The notes beneath the pieces are model-generated. The model saw nothing but the letters and a program-made list of their open reading frames with translations. It was not told the origin of the DNA and made no database searches. 64,000 nt of DNA from Vampirovibrio sp041737375 (GTDB lineage: Bacteria > Cyanobacteriota > Vampirovibrionia > Vampirovibrionales > Vampirovibrionaceae). The position numbers and the translations under genes are program-made. Shown one piece after another: positions 26,587 to 36,220 of the stretch. Positions within the stretch are counted from its first letter, which is position 1. The number at the start of each line of letters is the position of its first letter. The DNA lies in the NCBI RefSeq assembly GCF_041737375.1, contig NZ_JBGSRV010000002.1:34772-98771 (forward strand). The letters are read 5' to 3'.

Positions 26587-26668
26587 AACGCATTGGCTCA
26601 ACTGGAAACAGGCAGCGAGACGACGCCAACAAAAACAGCAGCGCTGAATTAGAGGGCGTTAAGACCGA

Positions 26669-28057
26669 CTAAACCGGCTTGGCTTCCAGAACCGGACGTA
26701 AGGTGCCGGTGGAAATGCTGGCTTCCTGAATGGACTTCAGTTTCCAGACCGCCTCGTTGCCATCTCGATAAGCAATGGAAATTTTAACAGTCAGCTTGCC
26801 GTCCTGCAAGGCATGCACGTTCAGCTTGTTGTCTGGTTTTAAATCCAGCGAAACCCGGTTCACGGGGCGCCAGGTTTTCAACAATCGGGAAGGAAAGGGC
26901 TTATCCGGGGTGGCCAGCTTTTGAGTAACCACCGCAATGGTGTTGTTGCCAGACACAAACTCCGCCTTCACCGCCAGAAAATTCAAATCACGGGTAGAGT
27001 CATTGGAAAGCTGAACGCTGACCGTTGGCTCAAACTCGCCGGTCACCTCATCCATGTCATTGTCAATTTTCACGCTGGAAACGCTGACCGGATACAAGGA
27101 ATCCAGAGAAATTTTGGCATCCTGACTGATTTTATCCGCCTCATCCAGATATTTTTTAGCCTCTTCCGGCTGTTTGGCCTTGCTTAACTGCTGGCCTTTT
27201 TCCAGCAAGGCATTGGTTAAACGCAAGCCCACCACGTTGGGGCTGACATCAAACGCCTTACGGAACCAGGTAATGGAGTCATCCAGCCGGTTGGTGCGGG
27301 AGTAAATTTCGGCGATTTGCACCAAGGTATCCGGCAAATATTTGTAGCGCAAGGAGATTTTCAATTGCTGAATGGCCGTATCATATTCCCGAATGGCGAT
27401 TAAGCGCTCGGTATAAGATTGAATGGCTTCCACCATACGCTCTTCAATGTTTTGTTGCGCCTGATAGTCGTTCACATAGTACAAAGCGGTCTGATATTTT
27501 TGAATAATCTGGGCATAATCCTTGGCATCCGCCTCATACAGGGTGTTGCCCCAATGCTCGTACAGTTCAAACAAGGCTTGCTTCAAGGCCACGTCATCCC
27601 GGTTTTTACGCCAAGCCTGGGTCAGAATTTTTTCGGCCCGGCCAAAATCGCTTTGCGCCATGGCCACTTTGCTCATGGCCACTTCCGGGGCGGTATCCTT
27701 GCTTTTGTTTTTCAAGGAAGCGGCAATTTCAAATTCCTGCTCGGCTTTGCGCCGCTCATCCAGTTGCAGGTAAGCCTGCCCCAATAGCAAGTGACCCTCA
27801 TAGCTATCCCGGTGATGGGTAACCAGGGTTTGGAATGTTTTGGCGGCCCAAGCCACTTTGCCTTCCATCAACTGGGTTTTGCCCCGGTTAATCAAGTCCT
27901 CCTCATCCGTGAAGCGGAACAATAGAAAACCGGAAAACACAAAGCCCGCCAATGCGATGGCGCTAATCACCGTGGTCAGGTACTGAACACTGGGATTCAG
28001 GTAAAAATTACCCAAAAATATCTGTCGTGGCCGACGCCGACGGCTGTATTTACTCAT
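26669..28057 (-). CDS. TPR-repeat membrane-anchored protein
   Basis: A 462-residue protein: a basic Arg-rich start (SRRRRPRQ), one membrane helix (about 28-52), then several tetratricopeptide repeats between about 55 and 310 (for example FQTLVTHHRDSYEGHLLLGQAYLQLDERR-like units), and a beta-rich C-terminal domain of about 130 residues resembling FxLYD-type domains. It probably acts as a scaffold on the outer face of the membrane. The ATG at 28057 has AGAGAGG 5 bases upstream and is preferred over a start 32 codons earlier that overlaps the upstream gene. Confidence 0.75.
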   Translation of the reverse strand: MSKYSRRRRPRQIFLGNFYLNPSVQYLTTVISAIALAGFVFSGFLLFRFTDEEDLINRGKTQLMEGKVAWAAKTFQTLVTHHRDSYEGHLLLGQAYLQLDERRKAEQEFEIAASLKNKSKDTAPEVAMSKVAMAQSDFGRAEKILTQAWRKNRDDVALKQALFELYEHWGNTLYEADAKDYAQIIQKYQTALYYVNDYQAQQNIEERMVEAIQSYTERLIAIREYDTAIQQLKISLRYKYLPDTLVQIAEIYSRTNRLDDSITWFRKAFDVSPNVVGLRLTNALLEKGQQLSKAKQPEEAKKYLDEADKISQDAKISLDSLYPVSVSSVKIDNDMDEVTGEFEPTVSVQLSNDSTRDLNFLAVKAEFVSGNNTIAVVTQKLATPDKPFPSRLLKTWRPVNRVSLDLKPDNKLNVHALQDGKLTVKISIAYRDGNEAVWKLKSIQEASISTGTLRPVLEAKPV

Positions 28058-28110
28058 AGCCTCTCTTGATGAACTTTCCGCTCTGTCAACGGCTGCTCTA
28101 TCTCTTTCAT

Positions 28111-28977
28111 TTATTCTACCAGACCACGGGCCTGTTGCCACAGCTGACGCCAAAAGGAATTTGCAGAAAGCGTTTTTGCTTTCTTTTCAGCCATGGCCAA
28201 GGTTCTTTCATAGCGGTTCACCAACTGCCCCAATTCAGCGCTGGGCGTGCCACTGTCTCCCATTCGCTTTCTATAAATGCTCTCCAAAGCCATCAATTCA
28301 ACGCTGGCCGCCGAAATAACCCAATAGGATTGCCCGTAAAAAAACCGCACCAACCGTTGCCAAAAGGCCGAAGAAGAACGGCTCCACTGCTGCTGAAGTC
28401 CACCCATCATTTGAGAAAGCTGGTAACACAACACACCCATGGGAATCGCTTCCGCCAACTGCCAGCTCACCCGGCGTTCATGATTTTCCAGCACCCGCAG
28501 CCGGTGCTGCACCGCCGAAATACGCTCTCGCAAATCGGGTGAAGGCTGATCCAGCCTTTTATACTTAAACAGTAAGCCCTGTAGTTCGGCAATCTCACCA
28601 TCCAACCGCTTTTTAACAACCCGCAGCCGAAAAACCGGGGTGGGCAAATACTGTTCCAGCCCGGAGGGCAAATCCACATCCAGACTGTTCAGAAACTGTC
28701 CGGTGGTGGCATGTTCTGAGGGCTGACGCCGTGGCTTGGCGGCATTCACAAAGCTGCCTCGTGGCGGAGTCGGAGCCACCGGCGCTGGAGGGGCCTGCTT
28801 TTGTTCGTTCAAATGCTGGGCCACATAAGCCCCCAAAGAAACAGGATGTCCGCCCAAGGGACCCAATGGACTTGCCTCCTGCTTGAAAAGCGGGGCGGAT
28901 CTGGGAGAATGGGGAAGAACACGCTCTTCCTCACCCGGTTTTGATGAAGGGGGTCGATCGTTTTGGAAAAAAGTCAT
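28111..28977 (-). CDS. Hypothetical coiled-coil protein
   Basis: A 288-residue protein of unknown family. The first 110 residues are Pro-rich and low in order. A helical, probably coiled-coil part follows (about 130-180: RLRVVKKRLDGEIAELQG). A short hydrophobic or amphipathic stretch lies near 205-230 (FFYGQSYWVISAASVEL). AGGAG stands 6 bases before the ATG at 28977. It lies 53 bases upstream of the TPR gene on the same strand, so the two may be one operon. Confidence 0.55.
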   Translation of the reverse strand: MTFFQNDRPPSSKPGEEERVLPHSPRSAPLFKQEASPLGPLGGHPVSLGAYVAQHLNEQKQAPPAPVAPTPPRGSFVNAAKPRRQPSEHATTGQFLNSLDVDLPSGLEQYLPTPVFRLRVVKKRLDGEIAELQGLLFKYKRLDQPSPDLRERISAVQHRLRVLENHERRVSWQLAEAIPMGVLCYQLSQMMGGLQQQWSRSSSAFWQRLVRFFYGQSYWVISAASVELMALESIYRKRMGDSGTPSAELGQLVNRYERTLAMAEKKAKTLSANSFWRQLWQQARGLVE

Positions 28978-29127
28978 GGAAACTCCTGTGGGCGCACCTT
29001 CCTGATATCGGCACCCGGTCACCAAACTTGAATGGTGAACTAAGCACGACCCGTTTCAGAACAAGTGAACGGGTTAAGCGTCCTCCAAACACAAAGCAGC
29101 ATACCTACAGAGCAGGATAATCACTTT

Positions 29128-32034
29128 ATGAATGAAATCAGGGTTCGGCGCGCCAATGAGCATAATTTGTCCGATGTCAGCCTGACGATTCCCAGAGACA
29201 AACTGGTGGTATTTACCGGGGTGTCCGGCTCTGGCAAATCTTCTTTGGCCTTCGATACCATTTTTTCGGAAGGACAGCGGCGCTATGTGGAAAGCCTGAG
29301 TTCTTACGCCCGCCAGTTTATCGGGCAATTTGAAAAGCCTGATGTGGAGAGCATTGAAGGCTTATCCCCCGCCATTGCCATTGACCAGAAATCGACCTCC
29401 AAAAGCCCCCGCTCTACCGTGGGCACCGTGACGGAAATTTACGATTACCTGCGCCTGATTTACGCCAAGGCTGGCACCCCACACAACCCGGACACCGGGG
29501 AAGCCTTAACCACTCACACCTTGCAAAGCATTTACAGCGCGGTTCGCCGCTTACCGGAAAGGGGCAAGCTGCAAATTCTGTCTCCCGTGGTGCGGGGCCG
29601 AAAAGGCGAATACAACGCCCAGTTTCGCCAATGGCGCAAAGAAGGCTATGTGCGGGTACGCATTGATGGCCAAATGCACCTGCTGGAAGAACTACCGGAA
29701 GATTACCGGCTCGAGCGCAACAAGCGCCACGATATTGAACTGATCATTGATCGGCTGGTGCTGAAGCCAGATGATACCACCGGACAGCGCCTGATGGAGG
29801 GGCTGGAATCGGCCCTGAAAAAATCGGATGGCTATGTGCAGGTTCAACTGGTGGGGGCCGATGGGGCCACCACTCAGGATTACAGCTTTTCCATGCACCT
29901 CTCCAGCGGTGGAGATGACGACGAGGGCAAGGCCGCCATTGAGGAAATGTCGCCCCGGCTGTTCAGTTTCAACTCGCCCTACGGGGCTTGCCCGCAATGC
30001 CAAGGGTTGGCCGTACAATTTGAGATTGCCGAAGATTTGCTGGTACCAGAACCCGATAAAACACTGGAAGAAGGGGCCATTGCACCCTTTGAAAAATTTA
30101 CAGGCCGCTACTACGCCACCTTCATTAAAAAACTGGCCAAAAAACACGGATTTTCCACCACCATTCCCTTTGCCAAGCTAAAGGCAGAAGAGAAAAACTT
30201 TTTACTGTACGGAGAATTCAGTAAAAAAGTAAGCGGCGATACCCTGGTTCACGAAGGGTTTGGCTTTGCCGGAGAAAAAGACGAGGATGAATCGGACTGG
30301 TTTGACTTTGTGGGCGGATTTGACGGGGTGATTAGCATTATGAAGCGCCGCCTGCAACATGGTAGCGACAGCACCAAGTCGTATATCCGCACCTTTATGA
30401 GAGAGCGAGAGTGTGAGGCCTGCCACGGGGCCAGACTCAAGCCGTTTAGTCTGGCGGTAACTCTGGGCAATCATCAGCAGGGCAAAAATATCCATCAACT
30501 CTGTGAACTGTCCATTCGGGATGCCTTGCTGTTTGTGCAAAGCGTGCCGGACACCCTTAGCGAGTTTCAACTGACCATTGCCCGGCAACCGTTGCACGAG
30601 GTCGAGCAACGGCTGCGCTTTTTGCTGGAAGTGGGGCTGGATTACCTCTCTCTGGCACGTCCAGCGGCCACCCTGAGTGGGGGAGAAGCCCAGCGCATCC
30701 GGTTAGCCTCCCAGCTGGGGGCCACTATGTCTGGTATTCTGTATATTTTGGATGAACCCAGCATTGGGCTGCACCAGCACAACAACAACCAGCTGATTCA
30801 AACCTTGCAAAAGCTGCGCGATCAGGGCAACTCCCTGATTGTGGTGGAGCATGACGAGGACACCATCCGGGCGGCGGACTGGGTGGTGGATATTGGGCCG
30901 CAAGCCGGGGTACACGGAGGGCGCATTGTGGCGGAAGGCTCTCCCAAAACGGTGATGAAAAACCCGGAATCCCTGACCGGGCAATATTTATCGGGCAAGC
31001 GCAGCATTCAAATTCCCGAAAGCTTGCGGGCAGGCAACGGAAACAATCTGACCGTCCACAAGGCCCATTTTCATAACCTGCAAAACATTACCGTTCACTT
31101 TCCGCTGGAAAAACTGATTTGCGTCACCGGGCTGAGCGGCTCCGGCAAATCCACGCTGGTGTTTGATTTGCTGTACAAAGCGGTGCGCTATCACTTTGGC
31201 GAGCATTTGGTGAAGCCGGACGGCTACCAGAAAATCACCGGGCTGGAGCATCTGGACAAGCTTATTGATATTGATCAGTCCCCCATCGGGCGCTCCTCCC
31301 GAAGTAATCCGGCCACTTATACCGGCATTTTTGATCCCATTCGCAACGTGTTTACCAATAGCGAGGCAGCCAAGGTGCGAGGCTATAAACCGGGACGCTT
31401 CAGCTTTAACGTGTCCGGCGGACGCTGCGAAGCCTGCAAGGGCGATGGGGTCATTGTAAAAGAAATGAACTTTTTGCCGGATGTGCATATTACCTGCGAG
31501 CTGTGCAGCGGCAAACGCTACAACCCGGAGACGCTGGAAGTGCTGTACCACGGCAAAAACATTGCCGATGTGCTGGATATGACCGTGGCCGAGGCCTACG
31601 AATTTTTCCACACCCTGCCCCGCATCCAGAAAATGCTGGGCGTGTTGAATGACGTGGGCCTGCATTACATTAAACTGGGACAGCCTGCCCCTACCCTATC
31701 CGGGGGAGAAGCCCAGCGGGTGAAGCTGGCCACCGAATTTTGCCGCAGAAGCACCGGCAAAACCCTGTACCTGCTGGATGAACCCTCCACCGGCCTGCAC
31801 TGGGCGGATATGGAAAACCTGCTGCATATCCTGAACCGGCTGGTGGATCAGGGTAACACGGTGGTGGTGATTGAGCATAACCTGGACTTCATTAAAGTGG
31901 CCGATCATGTCATTGATATGGGGCCAGAAGGGGGCACTCGGGGCGGGTATGTGGTGGCGGAAGGCACACCTGCTGACATTGCCCGCTGTGAAGATTCCTA
32001 CACCGGGCAGTTTTTAAAGCGATATTTTAAATAA
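29128..32034 (+). CDS. uvrA: UvrABC excinuclease subunit A
   Basis: A 968-residue damage-sensing ATPase of nucleotide excision repair. Two ABC-type ATP sites are seen: GVSGSGKSS near the start and GLSGSGKSTL in the second half, each with an LSGGEAQR signature and a DEP(S) Walker B. CxxC pairs lie in the insertion and middle regions (CPQC, CEAC), and the four-Cys zinc module is CEAC ... CELC. Length is normal. A GTG at 29065 would add 21 residues; ATG at 29128 has AGCAGGA upstream and gives the usual MNEIRVRRANEHNL start. uvrC lies 30 kb away in the same window. Confidence 0.97.
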   Translation: MNEIRVRRANEHNLSDVSLTIPRDKLVVFTGVSGSGKSSLAFDTIFSEGQRRYVESLSSYARQFIGQFEKPDVESIEGLSPAIAIDQKSTSKSPRSTVGTVTEIYDYLRLIYAKAGTPHNPDTGEALTTHTLQSIYSAVRRLPERGKLQILSPVVRGRKGEYNAQFRQWRKEGYVRVRIDGQMHLLEELPEDYRLERNKRHDIELIIDRLVLKPDDTTGQRLMEGLESALKKSDGYVQVQLVGADGATTQDYSFSMHLSSGGDDDEGKAAIEEMSPRLFSFNSPYGACPQCQGLAVQFEIAEDLLVPEPDKTLEEGAIAPFEKFTGRYYATFIKKLAKKHGFSTTIPFAKLKAEEKNFLLYGEFSKKVSGDTLVHEGFGFAGEKDEDESDWFDFVGGFDGVISIMKRRLQHGSDSTKSYIRTFMRERECEACHGARLKPFSLAVTLGNHQQGKNIHQLCELSIRDALLFVQSVPDTLSEFQLTIARQPLHEVEQRLRFLLEVGLDYLSLARPAATLSGGEAQRIRLASQLGATMSGILYILDEPSIGLHQHNNNQLIQTLQKLRDQGNSLIVVEHDEDTIRAADWVVDIGPQAGVHGGRIVAEGSPKTVMKNPESLTGQYLSGKRSIQIPESLRAGNGNNLTVHKAHFHNLQNITVHFPLEKLICVTGLSGSGKSTLVFDLLYKAVRYHFGEHLVKPDGYQKITGLEHLDKLIDIDQSPIGRSSRSNPATYTGIFDPIRNVFTNSEAAKVRGYKPGRFSFNVSGGRCEACKGDGVIVKEMNFLPDVHITCELCSGKRYNPETLEVLYHGKNIADVLDMTVAEAYEFFHTLPRIQKMLGVLNDVGLHYIKLGQPAPTLSGGEAQRVKLATEFCRRSTGKTLYLLDEPSTGLHWADMENLLHILNRLVDQGNTVVVIEHNLDFIKVADHVIDMGPEGGTRGGYVVAEGTPADIARCEDSYTGQFLKRYFK

Positions 32035-32055
32035 ACGCTGCCTGCTATTATTTGG

Positions 32056-32796
32056 CTATTTTTTAATGGGCGGCAGCAAGCGGTCATCCAGCTCGCTGTC
32101 CTGAATCATCTCGTTCAGCTCAGTGGCCAGCCGGGTTTGTTCTTCCCCAAAAGAGGGCGAAACACTTTCAGCGGCAGCGTTGGGGGCCAGCGCCACCAAC
32201 CCCACTACCCGATTGTTGGCCTGAGGCAACAGGGCCACGGCACCGGGCATAACGGTAGTAACGGCCTGCTGGCCAGTGGTTTGAACCGTGGTATCCACCA
32301 CCGTATATTGCTTGTTCCCCGCCACGGTAACGGGGCGAGGATTGGTAAACTGAAGTTCCTGCAAGCGGCTACTGCTGGCCTGAGCAGCGGCGGTTTTTAA
32401 AAGCTGGGCGGCCAGCGTTTTGAAATAAGCCTGCAATTGCGCCTTCGATCCGTGTTGCAACACCTTCATTTCGGCGGGGCTGGCTTCGGTATCAAAGGCA
32501 AGCACCACACTGCTTTGATCGGTGGCGATTAGCACGGCCAGATTTTTCATTTTGGGCTGATTCAAGGGCAGCCCCATGGCCACATAGCCAGAGGCCGGAT
32601 AAGTGGAGCCAAAAATGTTTTTAACCGAACCGCCGCTGGCTTTTTGCAAGGCGTTCCAGCCCATGGACATGGCAATAACCAGCACCACCGAAATGACCGC
32701 CAGCAAGCCCAAACAGCCGCCGCAGCCAATCAGCCACTTTTTACGGGTACTCATCCCCCCACCGGGTTGCTCAGAAGAAACCAGTTCTACAGACAT
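32056..32796 (-). CDS. Membrane-anchored hypothetical protein
   Basis: A 246-residue protein with one membrane helix near 21-46 (LIGCGGCLGLLAVISVVLV). An outside domain of about 190 residues follows, probably beta-rich, with VLAFDTEASPAEMKVL and a repeated Gln/Thr-rich strand region. No family is recognised. A second in-frame ATG 14 codons later is equally plausible as the start. It converges with uvrA. The 646 bases upstream contain two copies of a long direct repeat. Confidence 0.6.
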   Translation of the reverse strand: MSVELVSSEQPGGGMSTRKKWLIGCGGCLGLLAVISVVLVIAMSMGWNALQKASGGSVKNIFGSTYPASGYVAMGLPLNQPKMKNLAVLIATDQSSVVLAFDTEASPAEMKVLQHGSKAQLQAYFKTLAAQLLKTAAAQASSSRLQELQFTNPRPVTVAGNKQYTVVDTTVQTTGQQAVTTVMPGAVALLPQANNRVVGLVALAPNAAAESVSPSFGEEQTRLATELNEMIQDSELDDRLLPPIKK

Positions 32797-32875
32797 TGCC
32801 TATTTCTCACCCATGCCAACAACCAATGATGTTTATTGTAAGGGCAGTGGGTAATCAGGCATAGAGGCCGTCCCT

Positions 32876-33119
32876 AATAAAAATGCCGCATTTTCTGAAA
32901 GCAATCCAGAAAATGCGGCTAGCGCAATATTTAAGAAGTTTGAGAGAGAAAGAAAGATTGAAAGAGAGAGATTGAAATTTAAATTTAAAACCCAGCCTAG
33001 TCTTTTTTATTCAGCCTTGTCCTTGTGATTATATAAAAACAATTATTTGACAGCCTGGAACAGCTTACGAAGTTTTGTAAATACAAGCCCCATCCACCCA
33101 GCCCTACCCGCTCACTACG
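32876..33119. repeat. Long direct repeat, copy 1
   Basis: About 240 bases, repeated at 33205..33445 with roughly twenty differences. Each copy begins with a hairpin (GCCGCATTTTCTG pairing with CAGAAAATGCGGC), then a GA-rich tract, the palindrome AATTTAAATTT, and a stretch containing TTGACAGCC. The similarity seems to run on into the last codons of the prepilin gene at 33443, so this copy may be the remnant of a duplicated gene end. Confidence 0.9.
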
Positions 33120-33204
33120 GGGGCAAAATCAACTTAGATGAGAGCCCCACCCTCCGTTGGCGCTCAGGATGGAGAGACACCCACGCCTAGAGGCAAGTCA
33201 CTCC

Positions 33205-33445
33205 AATAAAAATGCCGCATTTTCTGAAAATAATCCAGAAAATGCGGCTAGCGCAATATTTAAGAAATTTGAGAGAGAGAAAGAAAGATTGAAAGAGAGA
33301 TTGAAATTTAAATTTAAAACCCAGCCTAGTCTTTTTATTCAGCCCTGCCCTTGTGATTATATAAAAACAATTATTTGACAGCCCGGAACAGCTTACAAAG
33401 TTTTGTAAACGAAAGCTCCATCCACCCAGCCCGATCCGCTAACTA
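33205..33445. repeat. Long direct repeat, copy 2
   Basis: Second copy of the 240-base repeat, lying directly behind the stop codon of the large prepilin gene on the minus strand. It contains the same 13-bp hairpin and GA-rich tract, with small length changes in the GA tract. Between the copies (33120..33204) nothing is recognised. Confidence 0.9.
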
Positions 33446-35041
33446 AGTGCGGGGGGCGATCAACTTGGGGGGAGATATCTCATAAACCCGTTGAGAGGGG
33501 TTATCTAACAAGAAAATACGGTTTAGCACCGGATCATAATCCATTTGAAATTGGCCCACAGTGCCAGTGGCAGAACTGCCCAAATCCGTCAGGTCAATGG
33601 AAAAATCCAGTGTGGTGGCACCCGTGGCACGGGCAATTTTGTACACATCCACATAATTGCGGCCACCGCTGGTGTACACCGAATTCAACAGCACATAAAA
33701 ATTACCGCTCACCGGCTCAATAAATAAGCCACTCATGTAAAGTCCATCGCTAAAGGCGGCAGGCATGCTCCAGTAATCGGTATTCAGCACCGCCCCGGTC
33801 ACAGCAGCGGTCAGCTTGCTTCTTTGCTCAATGCGAAAACTGGGAGTATGGTTCAGGTTGTAAATATAATCGGGATAATTGGAGTTATACGCCCAGCCTC
33901 GGTAGTGGCCGATGCTACCGGGAGCAACTTTTATAAGGGGCGTCAACAGGGGGCCATTATTCAAGTTAAACCGATAGTAATGCGACCCTAAAGTAAAGCA
34001 AGATACCGTATCGCCATTGCCTTCCACCGCCAGCCAATAGGGTTTGATAGTGTTATCGTTAATGGTGAAGGGAATATCCACAAACACCCCGTTGCGTTCG
34101 GTGCGAAAAATTTGTGAATGCTCTGAAGAGGTAAGCAGCAAAACCTGATGCGCCTTGTCCCAAGACAGCCCACGTGGGTTATACCCCGTGGGGAAAGCCA
34201 CATTGACCGCCGGATCGGTGGAAAAGCTTTGCACCAGTTGGCTATCTTTAACCCCCGGCGCCACGGCGGGCAAGGTGCTGCGTACCAAACCTGGAGCCGC
34301 CGCAATAAAAATATAGGTGGGGAGCGCTCTTATAGCCTCCGGGCTACCCGTGCCCGTGGTGAACGAAAAGTTAGCCAACACCACCTTGCTGGCCGTTTGA
34401 GGAACCCTGGCAGAGGTCGCCACACCGAACCAACTGTTTGCCGAACAGCTTACCGAGGCAGGCGCGGCGTCTCCACTGCCCAAAACGCCGTTGGCATTGG
34501 TATCCGTAAAATCCCAACAATCGTTGGAAGCATGGGCATACAAAAATTTAGGGGTACCGGACAGGCGATATTTATTGAAGCCAGACACCCGATACGGCGA
34601 CTCCCAGGAGGCTCCCCCATCCAGAGACAACTTGAGATAGGGAATGGTGTTAGCGCCCCCAAACAGGGGGCAGGTGGTATCGGTACCGGTGGTTTGTACG
34701 GCACTGTAATAGCAGAGCCCGTATACTTTTTTAAGGGCGTTGCCGGTATTAAGATCGTGCGTGGTGTATTCCAGTCGTCGGTTGAAGGAATTGGGGCTAA
34801 TATAGGCTCCCCGGTGCAAATCATCCCGAATATCCTGCAGAACCGAGTGCACTTCGCTGGCTTCCTTAAAGCGCATGCTCAGGGAATTGGATTGCACGTT
34901 GCTTTTTACCACAAAGTTGGAAATGGAAAGCAGAACAAAACCCATTAAGGCCATGCCCACCAAAATTTCTACCAGGGTTAAACCCGGCAGGGCAGGCTGT
35001 TTAAATTGGGCTTTTAAATACGTCAACAGTCCTATCTCCAC
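33443..35041 (-). CDS. Large type IV prepilin-like protein with beta-propeller-like C-terminal domain
   Basis: A 532-residue prepilin. A 20-residue leader ends at PALPG, followed by the class III cleavage site and LTLVEILVGMALMGF, with Glu at position 5 of the mature chain. After the usual helix (to about 70) there is a minor-pilin-like part with two or more Cys, and from about 270 on a region of short beta repeats (for example PRGLSWDKAHQVLLLTSSEH, YWLAVEGNGDTVSCF, FQMDYDPVLNRIFLLDN) that look like propeller blades. It would sit at a pilus or pseudopilus tip and bind an unknown partner. The start is GTG, 3 bases after the upstream stop, with AAAGGA ahead. It follows a malectin-type prepilin in the same operon. 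Confidence 0.78.
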   Translation of the reverse strand: MEIGLLTYLKAQFKQPALPGLTLVEILVGMALMGFVLLSISNFVVKSNVQSNSLSMRFKEASEVHSVLQDIRDDLHRGAYISPNSFNRRLEYTTHDLNTGNALKKVYGLCYYSAVQTTGTDTTCPLFGGANTIPYLKLSLDGGASWESPYRVSGFNKYRLSGTPKFLYAHASNDCWDFTDTNANGVLGSGDAAPASVSCSANSWFGVATSARVPQTASKVVLANFSFTTGTGSPEAIRALPTYIFIAAAPGLVRSTLPAVAPGVKDSQLVQSFSTDPAVNVAFPTGYNPRGLSWDKAHQVLLLTSSEHSQIFRTERNGVFVDIPFTINDNTIKPYWLAVEGNGDTVSCFTLGSHYYRFNLNNGPLLTPLIKVAPGSIGHYRGWAYNSNYPDYIYNLNHTPSFRIEQRSKLTAAVTGAVLNTDYWSMPAAFSDGLYMSGLFIEPVSGNFYVLLNSVYTSGGRNYVDVYKIARATGATTLDFSIDLTDLGSSATGTVGQFQMDYDPVLNRIFLLDNPSQRVYEISPPKLIAPRT

Positions 35042-35043
35042 CG

Positions 35044-35994
35044 TTATGTCCTTTTAATAATGGTAATGGCATTGATAAAAGAGCTGGTGTGGGTCGCAGC
35101 GCTAGCGGCGCTTACTTGAATATTTAAAACCCCATCGCTTACCATCACATCAAACATTTGCACATTGCCGCAATAATACCGGTTGCCACAACGTAAATAG
35201 GCGTTAGAAGGGTTGCCAGGGTTCATCAACTTGCCTTCAATGGTAATATCCATCAAACGCCCCGGTTGGTTATTTTCTACAAAATATAATTTAACGGTGT
35301 AAAGCCCGTTTGAAACATTGGCGTTGTAATTAAACGCGGCGGCAGTTCTAACAACACCATATTGATACATTTCCGCATCAGGATGAGAGGGCAAATTAAC
35401 AATACTGGTATTGTCCCCATAGCCTGTAGGAACAACCATCAGGCCAGGTACCAGGTTGGCGGCATCATAATTATTGGAAGGCTCCCACCACTGACCGGAA
35501 GCATCTACCCATCCCAAGCGGCTAGCGGGGTTATTAAAGCGAACCCGCATCACATCCCGCTTAAAGTTAATCCGGGTTTTGTAACGGGGGGCATTGGCGG
35601 CATCGGCGGCGTTGTTGTACAGGTAAAAATAAACCACTTTTTCAAAAACGCTGGAAGCAGCGGTATCCACCACCCGCCGATAGGGCAGGGCCTGCCCGGA
35701 TTCGGTAACGGTGCTGACCAGAGCGTTGCTGTAGCTCTGCACAAAATAATCCCGATCCACATTGGCCTCATCCATAATGCTGTTCATTAAAATGCTGCGG
35801 CTGGATTGCAAATAGGCCCCACGGGCGTTGCCTGCGGTTTGGCTCATTAGCACCGTAAAAGGCAGTATGGTAATGGATAGCATGGCCACAATCAGCAGCA
35901 CCTCAATCAGGGAAAACCCGGCCGCCGTGCGACATTGGCCCCGTGGAGCGGCGGGGGCCAAAGCGGCGAATAAATTCTGGATTGAAAATCGCAT
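35044..35994 (-). CDS. Type IV prepilin-like protein with malectin-like C-terminal domain
   Basis: A 316-residue prepilin. The leader ends at Gly26, then FSLIEVLLIVAMLSI with Glu at mature position 5. A minor-pilin-like middle part follows. The last 110 residues match the malectin pattern: NGLYTVKLYFVEN, GRLMDITIEGK, MFDVMVSDGVLNIQV and a closing SFINAITII strand. Malectin domains bind sugars or polysaccharide. The sugar-binding role is inferred from this pattern alone. Its stop is followed after 2 bases by the GTG of the propeller-type prepilin, so the two are coupled. The ribosome binding site is weak (GAGTG). The 226 bases upstream to prfC hold nothing recognised. Confidence 0.75.
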   Translation of the reverse strand: MRFSIQNLFAALAPAAPRGQCRTAAGFSLIEVLLIVAMLSITILPFTVLMSQTAGNARGAYLQSSRSILMNSIMDEANVDRDYFVQSYSNALVSTVTESGQALPYRRVVDTAASSVFEKVVYFYLYNNAADAANAPRYKTRINFKRDVMRVRFNNPASRLGWVDASGQWWEPSNNYDAANLVPGLMVVPTGYGDNTSIVNLPSHPDAEMYQYGVVRTAAAFNYNANVSNGLYTVKLYFVENNQPGRLMDITIEGKLMNPGNPSNAYLRCGNRYYCGNVQMFDVMVSDGVLNIQVSAASAATHTSSFINAITIIKRT

Positions 35995-36220
35995 GCGGCA
36001 AGTTCACTCAAAATTGGGGTGGATGGATCTCTTCCTATTATCGGGGGTTTTTCCCAAATCTTGAGTTTAAGTTTTTTCTCCCCCAGCCCAGCGCATTCCA
36101 AAGCCCCACTGCCCCAAACAGGGCCGCCCACCCGCACCCAAACAACCTGCGCTTGGGCCACGCCTACCATTTTTGCGACAAAATGGGCGACGAATGGCTA
36201 AAGCTCCGTCTTCAGCGGGG

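Noticed and set aside
32876..33445. CRISPR array or transposon ends
   Set aside because: Only two long copies with one spacer; no short regular repeats, no cas genes, no transposase and no target-site duplication seen.
35907..36170. 87-codon minus-strand frame upstream of the malectin-type prepilin
   Set aside because: It overlaps the prepilin start by 88 bases in another frame and has a Gly/Trp/Val-rich composition without motif.
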